Shown here: positions 1-6,243 of the stretch, piece after piece | How the letters are laid out: every line of letters starts with the position of its first letter | How positions within the stretch are numbered: the stretch's first letter is position 1 | From: an uncultured Clostridia bacterium | Lineage (GTDB): Bacteria > Bacillota > Clostridia > Christensenellales > Aristaeellaceae | Direction of reading: 5' to 3' | NCBI GenBank assembly: GCA_934621485.1 | Contig: CAKTUS010000072.1 | Coordinates: forward strand, 1 to 14,029 | DNA length: 14,029 nucleotides | Made by a program: the position numbers and the translations under genes | The notes under the pieces: model-generated | Seen by the model: only the letters and a program-made list of their open reading frames with translations | Database searches by the model: none | What the model was told of the DNA's origin: nothing

Positions 1-62
1 GCGTTACTGGGCCTGCCTTGACCCTGACTCTTTCTTGCGGATTCTTTTCGGCTGATTCTTAA

Positions 63-137
63 ATGCTGTTGCCCTGCATGCGCGACGTGCTGGTGAAAGC
101 CGTGAATATTTGTACGGAGTGTATTGGCCTTGGCTAA
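63..137 (+). CDS. C-terminal part of a small CXXC protein (CD1871A-like), probably interrupted
   Basis: A 24-codon reading frame ends in KAVNICTECIGLG, the ending I associate with the CD1871A family of tiny membrane proteins carrying a C-terminal CXXC; here the pair is Cys17/Cys20. Its stop codon overlaps the start of the next gene by 14 nt, and that gene encodes an iron-sulfur/TlpA protein, which fits a redox unit. The family normally has a membrane helix ahead of the CXXC. Upstream in the same frame a TAA at 60-62 interrupts, and the hydrophobic stretch before it (LTLTLSCGFF, about 18-47) seems to need a frameshift near 10-20 to join its own start. I see no ribosome site before the ATG codons at 63 or 78. 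The gene is therefore either decayed, cut by the window edge plus an error, or very short. The family call rests on the C-terminal motif alone. Confidence 0.45.
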   Translation: MLLPCMRDVLVKAVNICTECIGLG

Positions 138-1641
138 GAAGATAAGCGCCTGGTGGGCGGCGCATAAGCCCTGCAAGCGGCGGTTGATTCAGGTTTATGC
201 CGCCCTGCTCTACAACGCCCATCTCAAGGGCTATATCAAAGGGGATATCTACACCGGTCCTCTCAAAAATTTCTGTGTGCCCGGCTTCAACTGCTATTCC
301 TGTCCGGGAGCCATCGGCGCATGCCCGCTGGGCGCGCTGCAAAACGCGCTGGCCTCCTCGGATAAGCGCGCGCCCTGGTATGTGCTTGGTACGCTGATGC
401 TTTATGGCCTTCTGTTGGGGCGTACCATCTGCGGCTGGATTTGCCCGCTTGGACTCATCCAGGAGCTTTTCCATAAAATTCCGACCGTAAAAATCAAAAA
501 GAGCCGCTTTACGCATGGGCTTTCCTACCTGAAATACGTGATTCTTGCCGTTTTCGTCATCGCTATTCCCCTGGCGTACAGCGTGCAGCGTTTCCCTGTG
601 CCGGGCTTTTGCAAATACATCTGCCCGGCCGGCACCTTTGAAGGCGCTATGGGCCTGCTGGCCAACCCGGTAAACGCGGAAAAGTTTTCCATTCTCAATA
701 TTCTGTTCACGCGCAAATTCATCATTATGGTGGCCATCTTCACGGCGTGCATCTTCTGCTATCGTGCGTTTTGCCGTTTTCTTTGCCCCCTAGGCGCGAT
801 TTATGGCCTGCTGGCGCGGCTTTCCGTGCTGGGCGTAAAGGTGGAGGCAGACAAATGTACCGGCTGCGGGCGCTGCGTAGCCCACTGCCGGATGGACATC
901 AGGCAGGTCGGCGATCATGAATGTATCAGCTGTGGCAGCTGCATCAACGTTTGCCCGGCGAAAGCCATCAGCCTGAAGGCTGACAAGCTTGTCCTGATGG
1001 CCAACGAAACCGGCAAACCCGGTGAAACGCCCGACCCGAAAAAGGTGCAGAAGCGCCGCATGCGCTCGCTGATCGCCTGGGCGGCTGCGTTGGTTGTGCT
1101 GGCAGGCGTGATGATTTTCGTGAACCGCGATGCGCAGACAGCGCAGGTTGAACCAGCCGCAACGGTCACGGAAACGGCGGTTGCGACGGTGGACCCCCTC
1201 AAGGACGACGCGCCCGTCGGCAAGGAAGTTGGCATGCGGTGCCCGGACTTCACCGTACCGCTGTACGGCAAAGGCGGAACGTATACGCTTTCCCAGCATG
1301 AAGGCAAGGTGCGCGTGCTGAACTTCTGGGCGACATGGTGCACGCCCTGTGTCGGCGAGCTGCCGTATTTTGCGCAGATTCATCAGGAATACGGCGATAC
1401 CATCGACGTAATCGCCATGCACTCGGATATGGTGACGGACGATGTTCAGGCTTTTATCGATGCGGAAGGGCTGAACCTGACGTTCGCGCTGGATGAAACC
1501 GGCGGCGTAATCCAGTCGCTGGGCGGATCTACCCAGCTGCCAATGACGGTGGTGGTGGATCAGAGCGGCACAATCGTTTATAACCAGGTAGGCTCGGTTA
1601 CCTATGAAAAGCTCAAGAGCTTGATTGACCCGCTGCTGTAA
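124..1641 (+). CDS. Membrane 4Fe-4S protein (NapH/YccM-like) fused to a TlpA-type thioredoxin domain
   Basis: A 505-aa predicted membrane redox protein. Residues 50-230 hold hydrophobic segments with the repeated Cys-x3-Cys-Pro motifs of the Fer4_5/NapH family (CGWICP at 103-108, CKYICP at 163-168, CRFLCP at 217-222). Two ferredoxin motifs follow, C245/C248/C251/C255 and C267/C270/C273/C277, enough for two 4Fe-4S clusters. A further helix at about 314-333 leads to a linker and a TlpA-like domain (about 365-505) with active site WCTPC (C406, C409) and a cis-proline at P473. Inference: electrons pass from the cytoplasmic clusters through the membrane module to the thioredoxin domain outside, which would reduce disulfides or methionine sulfoxides. 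The TTG start at 124 has GGAG only 4 nt upstream; a second TTG at 130 has 10-nt spacing and may be the real start. A terminator-like hairpin follows 12 nt after the stop. Family known; electron path inferred. Confidence 0.85.
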   Translation: MALAKKISAWWAAHKPCKRRLIQVYAALLYNAHLKGYIKGDIYTGPLKNFCVPGFNCYSCPGAIGACPLGALQNALASSDKRAPWYVLGTLMLYGLLLGRTICGWICPLGLIQELFHKIPTVKIKKSRFTHGLSYLKYVILAVFVIAIPLAYSVQRFPVPGFCKYICPAGTFEGAMGLLANPVNAEKFSILNILFTRKFIIMVAIFTACIFCYRAFCRFLCPLGAIYGLLARLSVLGVKVEADKCTGCGRCVAHCRMDIRQVGDHECISCGSCINVCPAKAISLKADKLVLMANETGKPGETPDPKKVQKRRMRSLIAWAAALVVLAGVMIFVNRDAQTAQVEPAATVTETAVATVDPLKDDAPVGKEVGMRCPDFTVPLYGKGGTYTLSQHEGKVRVLNFWATWCTPCVGELPYFAQIHQEYGDTIDVIAMHSDMVTDDVQAFIDAEGLNLTFALDETGGVIQSLGGSTQLPMTVVVDQSGTIVYNQVGSVTYEKLKSLIDPLL

Positions 1642-1653
1642 ATGAAAAAATCA

Positions 1654-1681
1654 GGGGGCTTCCCAAAGGCAGGAAGCCCCC
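1654..1681 (+). terminator. Terminator-like hairpin without a U-run
   Basis: A perfect 10-bp stem (GGGGGCTTCC at 1654-1663 with GGAAGCCCCC at 1672-1681) has an 8-nt loop and lies 12 nt after the iron-sulfur/TlpA gene. No T-run follows, so on its own it is a poor intrinsic terminator. It is nearly identical (26 of 27 positions) to the terminator at 1996-2029. Confidence 0.5.
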
Positions 1682-1995
1682 TCAGTCTGTCGAAAAACCC
1701 CGGAGGGCATCGGAGGGCCGCGCCCTCCGATTTTCATTGCGAACCCGTCGGCATGTACGTCTGGCTCGGCAGCCTTGCGCTGCAAGGCTCAGCCGGTCGA
1801 CTCTCCTATAAAGTGCGTGCCCGCGAACATCGCTGCACTGGTTTTCGAAAAAAGCGTTTCGGCACAAGGCTTAGGGGCTCCGCCCCTAAAACCCCGGCAG
1901 GTGGCAGTGCCTCCTGCACATCCTCTTTTTGGACAATCAAAACGCGCCTCTCGGCTGAAAAGATCGCCGTCAGGACAGCTTTTGGGATGGTCCTC
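1682..1995. repeat. Hairpin-rich non-coding repeat block (copy A)
   Basis: No convincing gene is seen here. The block is built of short hairpins and conserved words: CTGTCGAAAAACCC at 1687-1700, a 9-bp hairpin at 1710-1730 followed by TTTT, a GCCTTGC/GCAAGGC hairpin at 1772-1788, CTCTCCTATA at 1801-1810, and an 8-bp hairpin TTAGGGGC/GCCCCTAA at 1871-1889. Several modules recur in the block at 3754-4075. The segment 1938-1971 matches the reverse complement of 3831-3864 at 30 of 34 positions, and 1812-1837 matches the reverse complement of 4031-4055 with two mismatches and one indel. This looks like a dispersed intergenic repeat family, REP- or MITE-like; no transposase or target duplication is evident. 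Confidence 0.6.
1710..1734 (+). terminator. Possible intrinsic terminator inside repeat block A
   Basis: A 9-bp stem (TCGGAGGGC at 1710-1718 with GCCCTCCGA at 1722-1730) has a 3-nt loop and is followed by TTTT at 1731-1734. It could stop readthrough from the iron-sulfur/TlpA gene, whose nearest hairpin lacks a U-run. The short T-run and its place in a repeat block make it uncertain. Confidence 0.4.
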
Positions 1996-2029
1996 GGGGG
2001 CTTCCCAAAGGCTGGAAGCCCCTTTTTTT
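1996..2029 (+). terminator. Intrinsic terminator
   Basis: A 9-bp perfect stem (GGGGCTTCC at 1997-2005 with GGAAGCCCC at 2014-2022) has an 8-nt loop and is followed directly by seven T residues (2023-2029), a textbook intrinsic terminator on the + strand. It is a near copy of the hairpin at 1654-1681 and closes repeat block A. Confidence 0.8.
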
Positions 2030-2056
2030 ACAAACCAAAAAACGAGGACAGATGAT

Positions 2057-2225
2057 ATGGATGAGATTATGCAAGCGTTCTTAAAACCAGTCAAGAAAGG
2101 CCGGGCGCATCGGCTGCGCCTGCCTGACGGCGGCGCTTGCGCTGATGGTCGTTCTGCTTTGCAGCGTTTTGAAAGAGCCTTGGCACCATGAACTCCTTTG
2201 TGAAGCAAAGCGGCGTACTGTCTAA
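2057..2225 (+). pseudogene. Small one-helix membrane protein, apparently frameshifted
   Basis: An ATG at 2057 has GAGGA at 2044-2048 with 8-nt spacing and begins a basic N-terminus (MDEIMQAFLKPVKKGR). Near 2100-2106 the frame turns into non-membrane, low-complexity sequence and ends at 2191. The +1 frame at the same point instead reads RIGCACLTAALALMVVLLCS, a good membrane helix, then KEPW and a polar tail to a TAA at 2223-2225. Removing one G from the CCGGG run at 2101-2105 would join the halves into a protein of about 55 aa with a positive-inside anchor. The gene may be a pseudogene, a sequencing error, or a coincidence. It lies only 28 nt after a terminator and I see no promoter between them. 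I recognise no family. Confidence 0.4.
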
Positions 2226-2285
2226 CAACGGGAGCAATTCATTTCCAAAAGACGGCCTTTTTTGATGCTTTTTACAAAAAGCGCC

Positions 2286-2314
2286 TTGCTCCCATTGGGG
2301 CCATTGGCTATAAT
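2286..2314 (+). promoter_or_regulatory. Sigma-A promoter for the secreted protein gene
   Basis: TTGCTC at 2286-2291, a 17-bp spacer and a perfect TATAAT at 2309-2314 lie about 40 bp ahead of the ATG at 2353. The -35 falls in TTGCTCCC (2286-2293), which pairs with GGGAGCAA at 2230-2237, and the spacer holds two CCATTGG words; whether these bind a regulator is unknown. Confidence 0.7.
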
Positions 2315-2352
2315 GGAGAAAAAGGCCTGCCGTTTCATAAGGAGGATTTCCC

Positions 2353-3753
2353 ATGCTGCGAAAAACTGTCTCTGTTCTTTTGGCGCTGCTGTTGTCCCTC
2401 GTCTGCGCACCTGCTCAGGCGCTCACCGAAGCGGACCTGCGAACCGTTGTCCTCGAAAATCATGCTTATGTGCTGGGGGAAAGCACCTTGGCCCATTTTG
2501 TGCAAAACGGCTGGAGTTCCTACACCATAGAGGCAGACGGAACCGTCAGCCTGCCCTATCAAAACGGCTGCCTGTATTTGCAACTGCTGGATTCATCCAC
2601 AAACCCGCTGAGCCAACCCGTGGTGGCGATGGATCTGCAACGGGCGGACAGCCTTTCCTACGCCTATTGCGGCATTAGCCAGGAGGATACCTGGCAAGCG
2701 GTGCAAAGCCTGTTTACCGCCTATGAAACCGAGGAGGGCGGCCTGATTGCGGAAGCAAAAATCGACGCCAACCGCGCTGTTTATGTGGAAACCCGCGGTA
2801 CGCGCCTGTCGCTGTTCTACTACGACGCGGCGCTTCTTGGCGCAAGCCAAACGGAAAGCCTTGCCGACGACGCCATCGGTCTCCGCCCTACCGAAGCGCA
2901 AAGCGTGCAGTTTTCCCTCTATACCCAGCCTGAAGGCCTGTTCACCATGCAAATTCCCAATGGCTGGCAGGTGAGCACCGGCGGCGATTATATCAGCTAT
3001 ATCATCGACCTGTACGACCCGGCCCATCCTCAGCGGGAATTGTTCATTCAACTGTGCGGCGTTGGCTTTCATTCCGCCGAAAGCGCGGCTCTGGCCCAAA
3101 ACTACAACCTGATGGGCAGCCAGCTGTATGTTATGCCCACTCCTACCACTCAGGGGTATTTTGAAGGGTGGTACGGCAGCTTGGGCGGCTCCTTCACCCT
3201 GATTGAAAACCTGGGCAATGTGGGCGGCGGCGATTTGCTGCACGCCACTGCCACGCTTCAGGGCGTGGAAACTGAAGGCGTATATACCGCGAAGGTTTAC
3301 GCTCTGAATTATCACATCGGCATCGACCTGTCCATGACCCTGGGAGAGGGCGTAATGGCGCTGACCGCCGCTCCGGGCGAACTGCCGGAATGGCTGCCGG
3401 TGCTGGAAAGCTGCGCGGACTCGCTGCGGTTTTCCGATGCTTTTTGGCAGGCCCGGCAGGCAAATTGGCAACAGGTTTTTCAAGACAGCGCCATGATTTC
3501 TTCCACCTGGAACCAGATTTCCGGCATGGTTCTGTCCAGCTGGAGCGCCCGTTCCGCCAGCTATGACCGCATCATGCAGGCTCAAAGCGACGCCACCCTG
3601 GGCTATGACCGCTTTGTGGACACTCAAACCGGCAAAACCTACCGGGCCGAGCAGGGCCTGATGGATGGCTATGACGGGCAGCGTTTTGAAAAGCTGGAGA
3701 CCACATCGGACCTGTATGGACAATCCCTTTCAGGATACCTGTATCGGAAATAA
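2353..3753 (+). CDS. Secreted protein of unknown function with signal peptide
   Basis: A 466-aa protein I do not recognise. The ATG is preceded by AAGGAGG (2339-2345) at 7-nt spacing and by a strong promoter, so the start is firm. The N-terminus is a Sec signal peptide (MLRK, hydrophobic core, cleavage probably after AQA at 21-23), with no lipobox cysteine at the cleavage site, so the product is probably released or held on the outer face. The mature part is rich in Ser, Tyr, Gln and Gly and looks like beta-structure. Around 197-207 it reads FTMQIPNGWQV, similar to the start of PsbP-like or DUF1795-type domains. The C-terminal 100 residues form a Trp/Ser/Gln-rich segment followed by a beta-rich end, in which TGKTYRAEQG precedes a DGYDGQRFE stretch. 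The gene stands alone: repeat blocks lie on both sides and the next genes are on the other strand. Function unknown; a solute- or cell-wall-related role would be a guess. Confidence 0.8.
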   Translation: MLRKTVSVLLALLLSLVCAPAQALTEADLRTVVLENHAYVLGESTLAHFVQNGWSSYTIEADGTVSLPYQNGCLYLQLLDSSTNPLSQPVVAMDLQRADSLSYAYCGISQEDTWQAVQSLFTAYETEEGGLIAEAKIDANRAVYVETRGTRLSLFYYDAALLGASQTESLADDAIGLRPTEAQSVQFSLYTQPEGLFTMQIPNGWQVSTGGDYISYIIDLYDPAHPQRELFIQLCGVGFHSAESAALAQNYNLMGSQLYVMPTPTTQGYFEGWYGSLGGSFTLIENLGNVGGGDLLHATATLQGVETEGVYTAKVYALNYHIGIDLSMTLGEGVMALTAAPGELPEWLPVLESCADSLRFSDAFWQARQANWQQVFQDSAMISSTWNQISGMVLSSWSARSASYDRIMQAQSDATLGYDRFVDTQTGKTYRAEQGLMDGYDGQRFEKLETTSDLYGQSLSGYLYRK

Positions 3754-4217
3754 TACAAGCAGCCCGGCGCTTTTTCCAGCCCTGCCCTGCATGGCTCTGT
3801 GGGAAAGCGGCCCGACTCTTTCAACATTTTGACGGCGATCTTTTCTGCTGAGAGACGCGCTTTGCCTACTCGTCTGCGGTTCGCCGGGCGCGACCGAGGC
3901 GCGTAAGAAAAGCCTTGCCCAGCAAGGCCCAGACTGTCGAAAAACCCTCTACGAGAGCGCGCGTCCGTGTACACGGCTACGTTTGTTCACAGGGAAAATG
4001 CCGCAGCATCAGGCTTTTCCCGCGAAACAATGCAGCGTGTTTGCGGGCGCGCACTCTCCTATAGAAATTTTTTCCGGTCTGACGCCCCGGTTGGTGGGTC
4101 TGTTTGATAACCTTTCGTCAAAGGCCAACATTCTCTGCCGCATTGGGGTGGAAGAGAAAAATCTCGCTCCGCTGCGCGTTTTGCCCATGTGTTCATTGAA
4201 GCAGATGGCATAACGGG
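3754..4217. repeat. Non-coding block with repeat modules (copy B)
   Basis: No convincing gene is seen. The block shares modules with 1682-1995: CTGTCGAAAAACCC at 3934-3947, a GCCTTGC/GCAAGGC hairpin at 3912-3928 and CTCTCCTATA at 4054-4063 are in the same orientation, while 3831-3864 and 4031-4055 match the other block in reverse complement. It also holds a 12-bp palindrome CCGTGTACACGG at 3965-3976 and a 10-bp stem at 3992-4002/4012-4021 with one bulge. I saw no strong intrinsic terminator for the - strand operon ending at 4218. A 76-codon + strand frame across 3983-4213 runs through the repeat and is probably not a gene. Confidence 0.55.
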
Positions 4218-5129
4218 TTATGACGCATGAGCCGATTTCCGGCGGGCCGTGCGGCGCAGCACCACAACCACCATCATCACCACCGTAACCACATAGGGGG
4301 CCATGGCCGTGATATCGCTGGGCATGTACTTTTGCAGCCGCAGCCCCAGCGCGTCAATGAACCCAAACAGCAGCGCCGCCAGGAATACCCGGGGCGGATT
4401 ACCCTGGCCGAAAATGACGCAGGCAAAGGCTACATAGCCGCGGGAGGCGCTCATGTTTTCCGTAAACATGGTCAGATAGCCAAGAGACAGATGCGCGCCC
4501 GCCAGGCAGCTGAGCATGCCGCACAGCACGCTGGCCAGACACTTCATGCGCTCCGGGCTTTTGCCACAGGCGGTCAGCGCATCCGGATATTCGCCGCTGG
4601 CCCGCAAATGAAAGCCCAGCGGCGTTTTGTAGATGAACGCCCAGCAAATTGGCACCAGCAGCCAGCTCACGTACACCAGCAGCGTATTCCCGCTGAGCAG
4701 CGGCCCCAGCACGGGAATGGACGAAACGCCGGGAATATGCACCGTGGGCAGGGGCACAATGCCCGGGCCGGTGAAGGAGCCCTTCACTTTGAAAATGGTG
4801 CGCAGCAGAAATACCGTCAGTCCCCCGGCAAAAATGTTCAGCGCCACGCCAATAATGAACTCGTCAGAATGAAACTTGATCACAAACAGATAGTAGAAAA
4901 GCCCCAGGACCATACCCACAGCCAGCGCCAGCAATACGCCCGCCAGCCAGCTTTGGCAAAAGTAGCTGCCCAGCACGGCAAAGAACGCGCCGATCAGCAT
5001 CATGCCGTCGATACCAATGTTGGTAATGTTCACATGCTGGGTCATCAGGCAGCCCAGGGCCGCCAGCACCACGGGCGTAGCCGTGCGCAGGGTGTTTTGC
5101 AAAAGCAGCACGTTAAAAATTTCTCCCAC
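4218..5129 (-). CDS. Nucleoside ABC transporter permease (NupQ/YufQ-like)
   Basis: A 303-aa polytopic membrane protein of the BPD_transp_2 (LivH/RbsC-type) permease family, with the conserved early stretch NITNIGIDGMMLIGAFFAV and about eight to ten hydrophobic segments. With the partner permease, ATPase and lipoprotein upstream it matches the B. subtilis nupNOPQ (yufNOPQ) and lactococcal nup systems for purine and pyrimidine nucleosides; substrate is inferred from that family. I chose the GTG at 5129. It lies 1 nt after the stop of the upstream permease and has AAGGAGG, inside the last codons of that gene, at a proper distance. Longer open frames reaching further upstream overlap the other permease and are not needed. 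The C-terminus is basic (RRTARRKSAHAS). This is the last gene of the operon. Confidence 0.88.
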   Translation of the reverse strand: MGEIFNVLLLQNTLRTATPVVLAALGCLMTQHVNITNIGIDGMMLIGAFFAVLGSYFCQSWLAGVLLALAVGMVLGLFYYLFVIKFHSDEFIIGVALNIFAGGLTVFLLRTIFKVKGSFTGPGIVPLPTVHIPGVSSIPVLGPLLSGNTLLVYVSWLLVPICWAFIYKTPLGFHLRASGEYPDALTACGKSPERMKCLASVLCGMLSCLAGAHLSLGYLTMFTENMSASRGYVAFACVIFGQGNPPRVFLAALLFGFIDALGLRLQKYMPSDITAMAPYVVTVVMMVVVVLRRTARRKSAHAS

Positions 5130-5130
5130 G

Positions 5131-6243
5131 TCAGGCCGCCTCCTTCCGGCGGGCGCGCCGCAGGGCCGCCCGGTTGCTAAAGCTTTTGCGAATACCGCCC
5201 TCGGCGGCCATGAAGAAAATGATGATGGACTGCACAATCAAAATCAGCTCGCTGGAAACCCCCGCCGACAGCTCCATGCTTTTGCCGCCGATGCTAAGAA
5301 TGGCAAACAGAAAGCTCATCACAATGACGCCGAAGGGATTATAGCGCATAATCATGGCCACCAGCATACCGTCGTAGTAAAACTCGTTGGATACGGTGGT
5401 CAGGAATCGTTTGTGCAGGCCGAATACCTCCAGCATGCCCACCATGCCGCACAGCGCCCCGGAAAACACCATGCTCCAAAGCATCAGTTTGCCGGTGGAA
5501 ATGCCGCCGTATTTGGCAAAGCGGTCGTTTTCGCCGGTCAGTTTCATTTCAAAGCCAATGGTGGAACGGCTCATGAGATACCACACCAGCAGCGCCGCCA
5601 CAGCGGCGTAAAAAACGCCGCTGGTCAGGTTACTCAGCTTGATGAGCGGAGAGAAGGCCGCGCCCTTCATGATGCTGTCCGTGCCGCTGGCAATGCCCCG
5701 CTCCGTGGTTTTCAGCGGCCCATTGGCCAGATAGGAACAGAAGTAAATGGCCACAGAGTTAAGCATAATGGTGGTAATGACCTCGTCCACCTTCCACTTC
5801 ACCTTCAGCACGCCGGGCAGCAGGGCAAACAGGCCGCCCGCCGCCATGGCCGCCAGCAGCGCCAGTACCGTTACCAGCCAGGCAGGCGCGCCCTTCACCT
5901 GGGCTCCCACCACGGCGGCGGCCATAGCCCCCAAATAGAGCTGCCCTTCGCCGCCTACGTTAAATACGCCCGCCTTGGCCGCCAGGCTCATGGCCAGGCC
6001 GGTCAGGCACAGGGTAACGGTTTTGGCCAGGGTATTTCCCACAGCCCGGGGCTTGCCCAACGCGCCGTTTAGCAGCGCGCCGTAGCAATCCAGCGGATGG
6101 TGGCCGCACAAGGCCATAATGCCGGCCCCCGCCAGCAGGGCCAGGGTTACCGCAATCACCAGCGACACCAGATAGTCCCGCGTCAGCTTCTGGGCGGGCT
6201 TCAGGCGCAAAAGCGCCCGAATGGACTGAACAAAGCTTTTCAC
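5131..6243 (-). CDS. Nucleoside ABC transporter permease (NupP/YufP-like)
   Basis: A 370-aa integral membrane permease of the BPD_transp_2 family, the longer of the two permeases as in nupNOPQ-type systems. The N-terminus is basic and cytoplasmic (about 1-25), the first helix is at about 26-46, and the family stretch AKAGVFNVGGEGQLYLGA follows; later helices include FYYDGMLVAMIMRYNP and the C-terminal SSELILIVQSIIIFFMAAEGGI region. The GTG start at 6243-6241 overlaps the TGA of the ATPase gene by 4 nt. A ribosome site AAGGAGG lies inside the ATPase C-terminal codons (6252-6258). These overlaps indicate translational coupling and equal expression of the two permeases with the ATPase. It should form the membrane channel as a heterodimer with the downstream permease. 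Confidence 0.9.
   Translation of the reverse strand: MKSFVQSIRALLRLKPAQKLTRDYLVSLVIAVTLALLAGAGIMALCGHHPLDCYGALLNGALGKPRAVGNTLAKTVTLCLTGLAMSLAAKAGVFNVGGEGQLYLGAMAAAVVGAQVKGAPAWLVTVLALLAAMAAGGLFALLPGVLKVKWKVDEVITTIMLNSVAIYFCSYLANGPLKTTERGIASGTDSIMKGAAFSPLIKLSNLTSGVFYAAVAALLVWYLMSRSTIGFEMKLTGENDRFAKYGGISTGKLMLWSMVFSGALCGMVGMLEVFGLHKRFLTTVSNEFYYDGMLVAMIMRYNPFGVIVMSFLFAILSIGGKSMELSAGVSSELILIVQSIIIFFMAAEGGIRKSFSNRAALRRARRKEAA

Noticed and set aside
1654..2029. CRISPR array
   Set aside because: Only two copies of the repeated hairpin exist and they are 342 bp apart; there are no regular spacers and no cas genes.
1642..2191. Reading frames of 130-140 codons across repeat block A on both strands
   Set aside because: They cross several hairpins and both terminators; the translations are Arg/Pro/Ala-rich as expected from GC-rich non-coding repeats.
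3983..4213. 76-codon + strand frame
   Set aside because: It runs through the repeat modules of block B and a 10-bp hairpin, lacks a good ribosome site, and its product resembles nothing I know.
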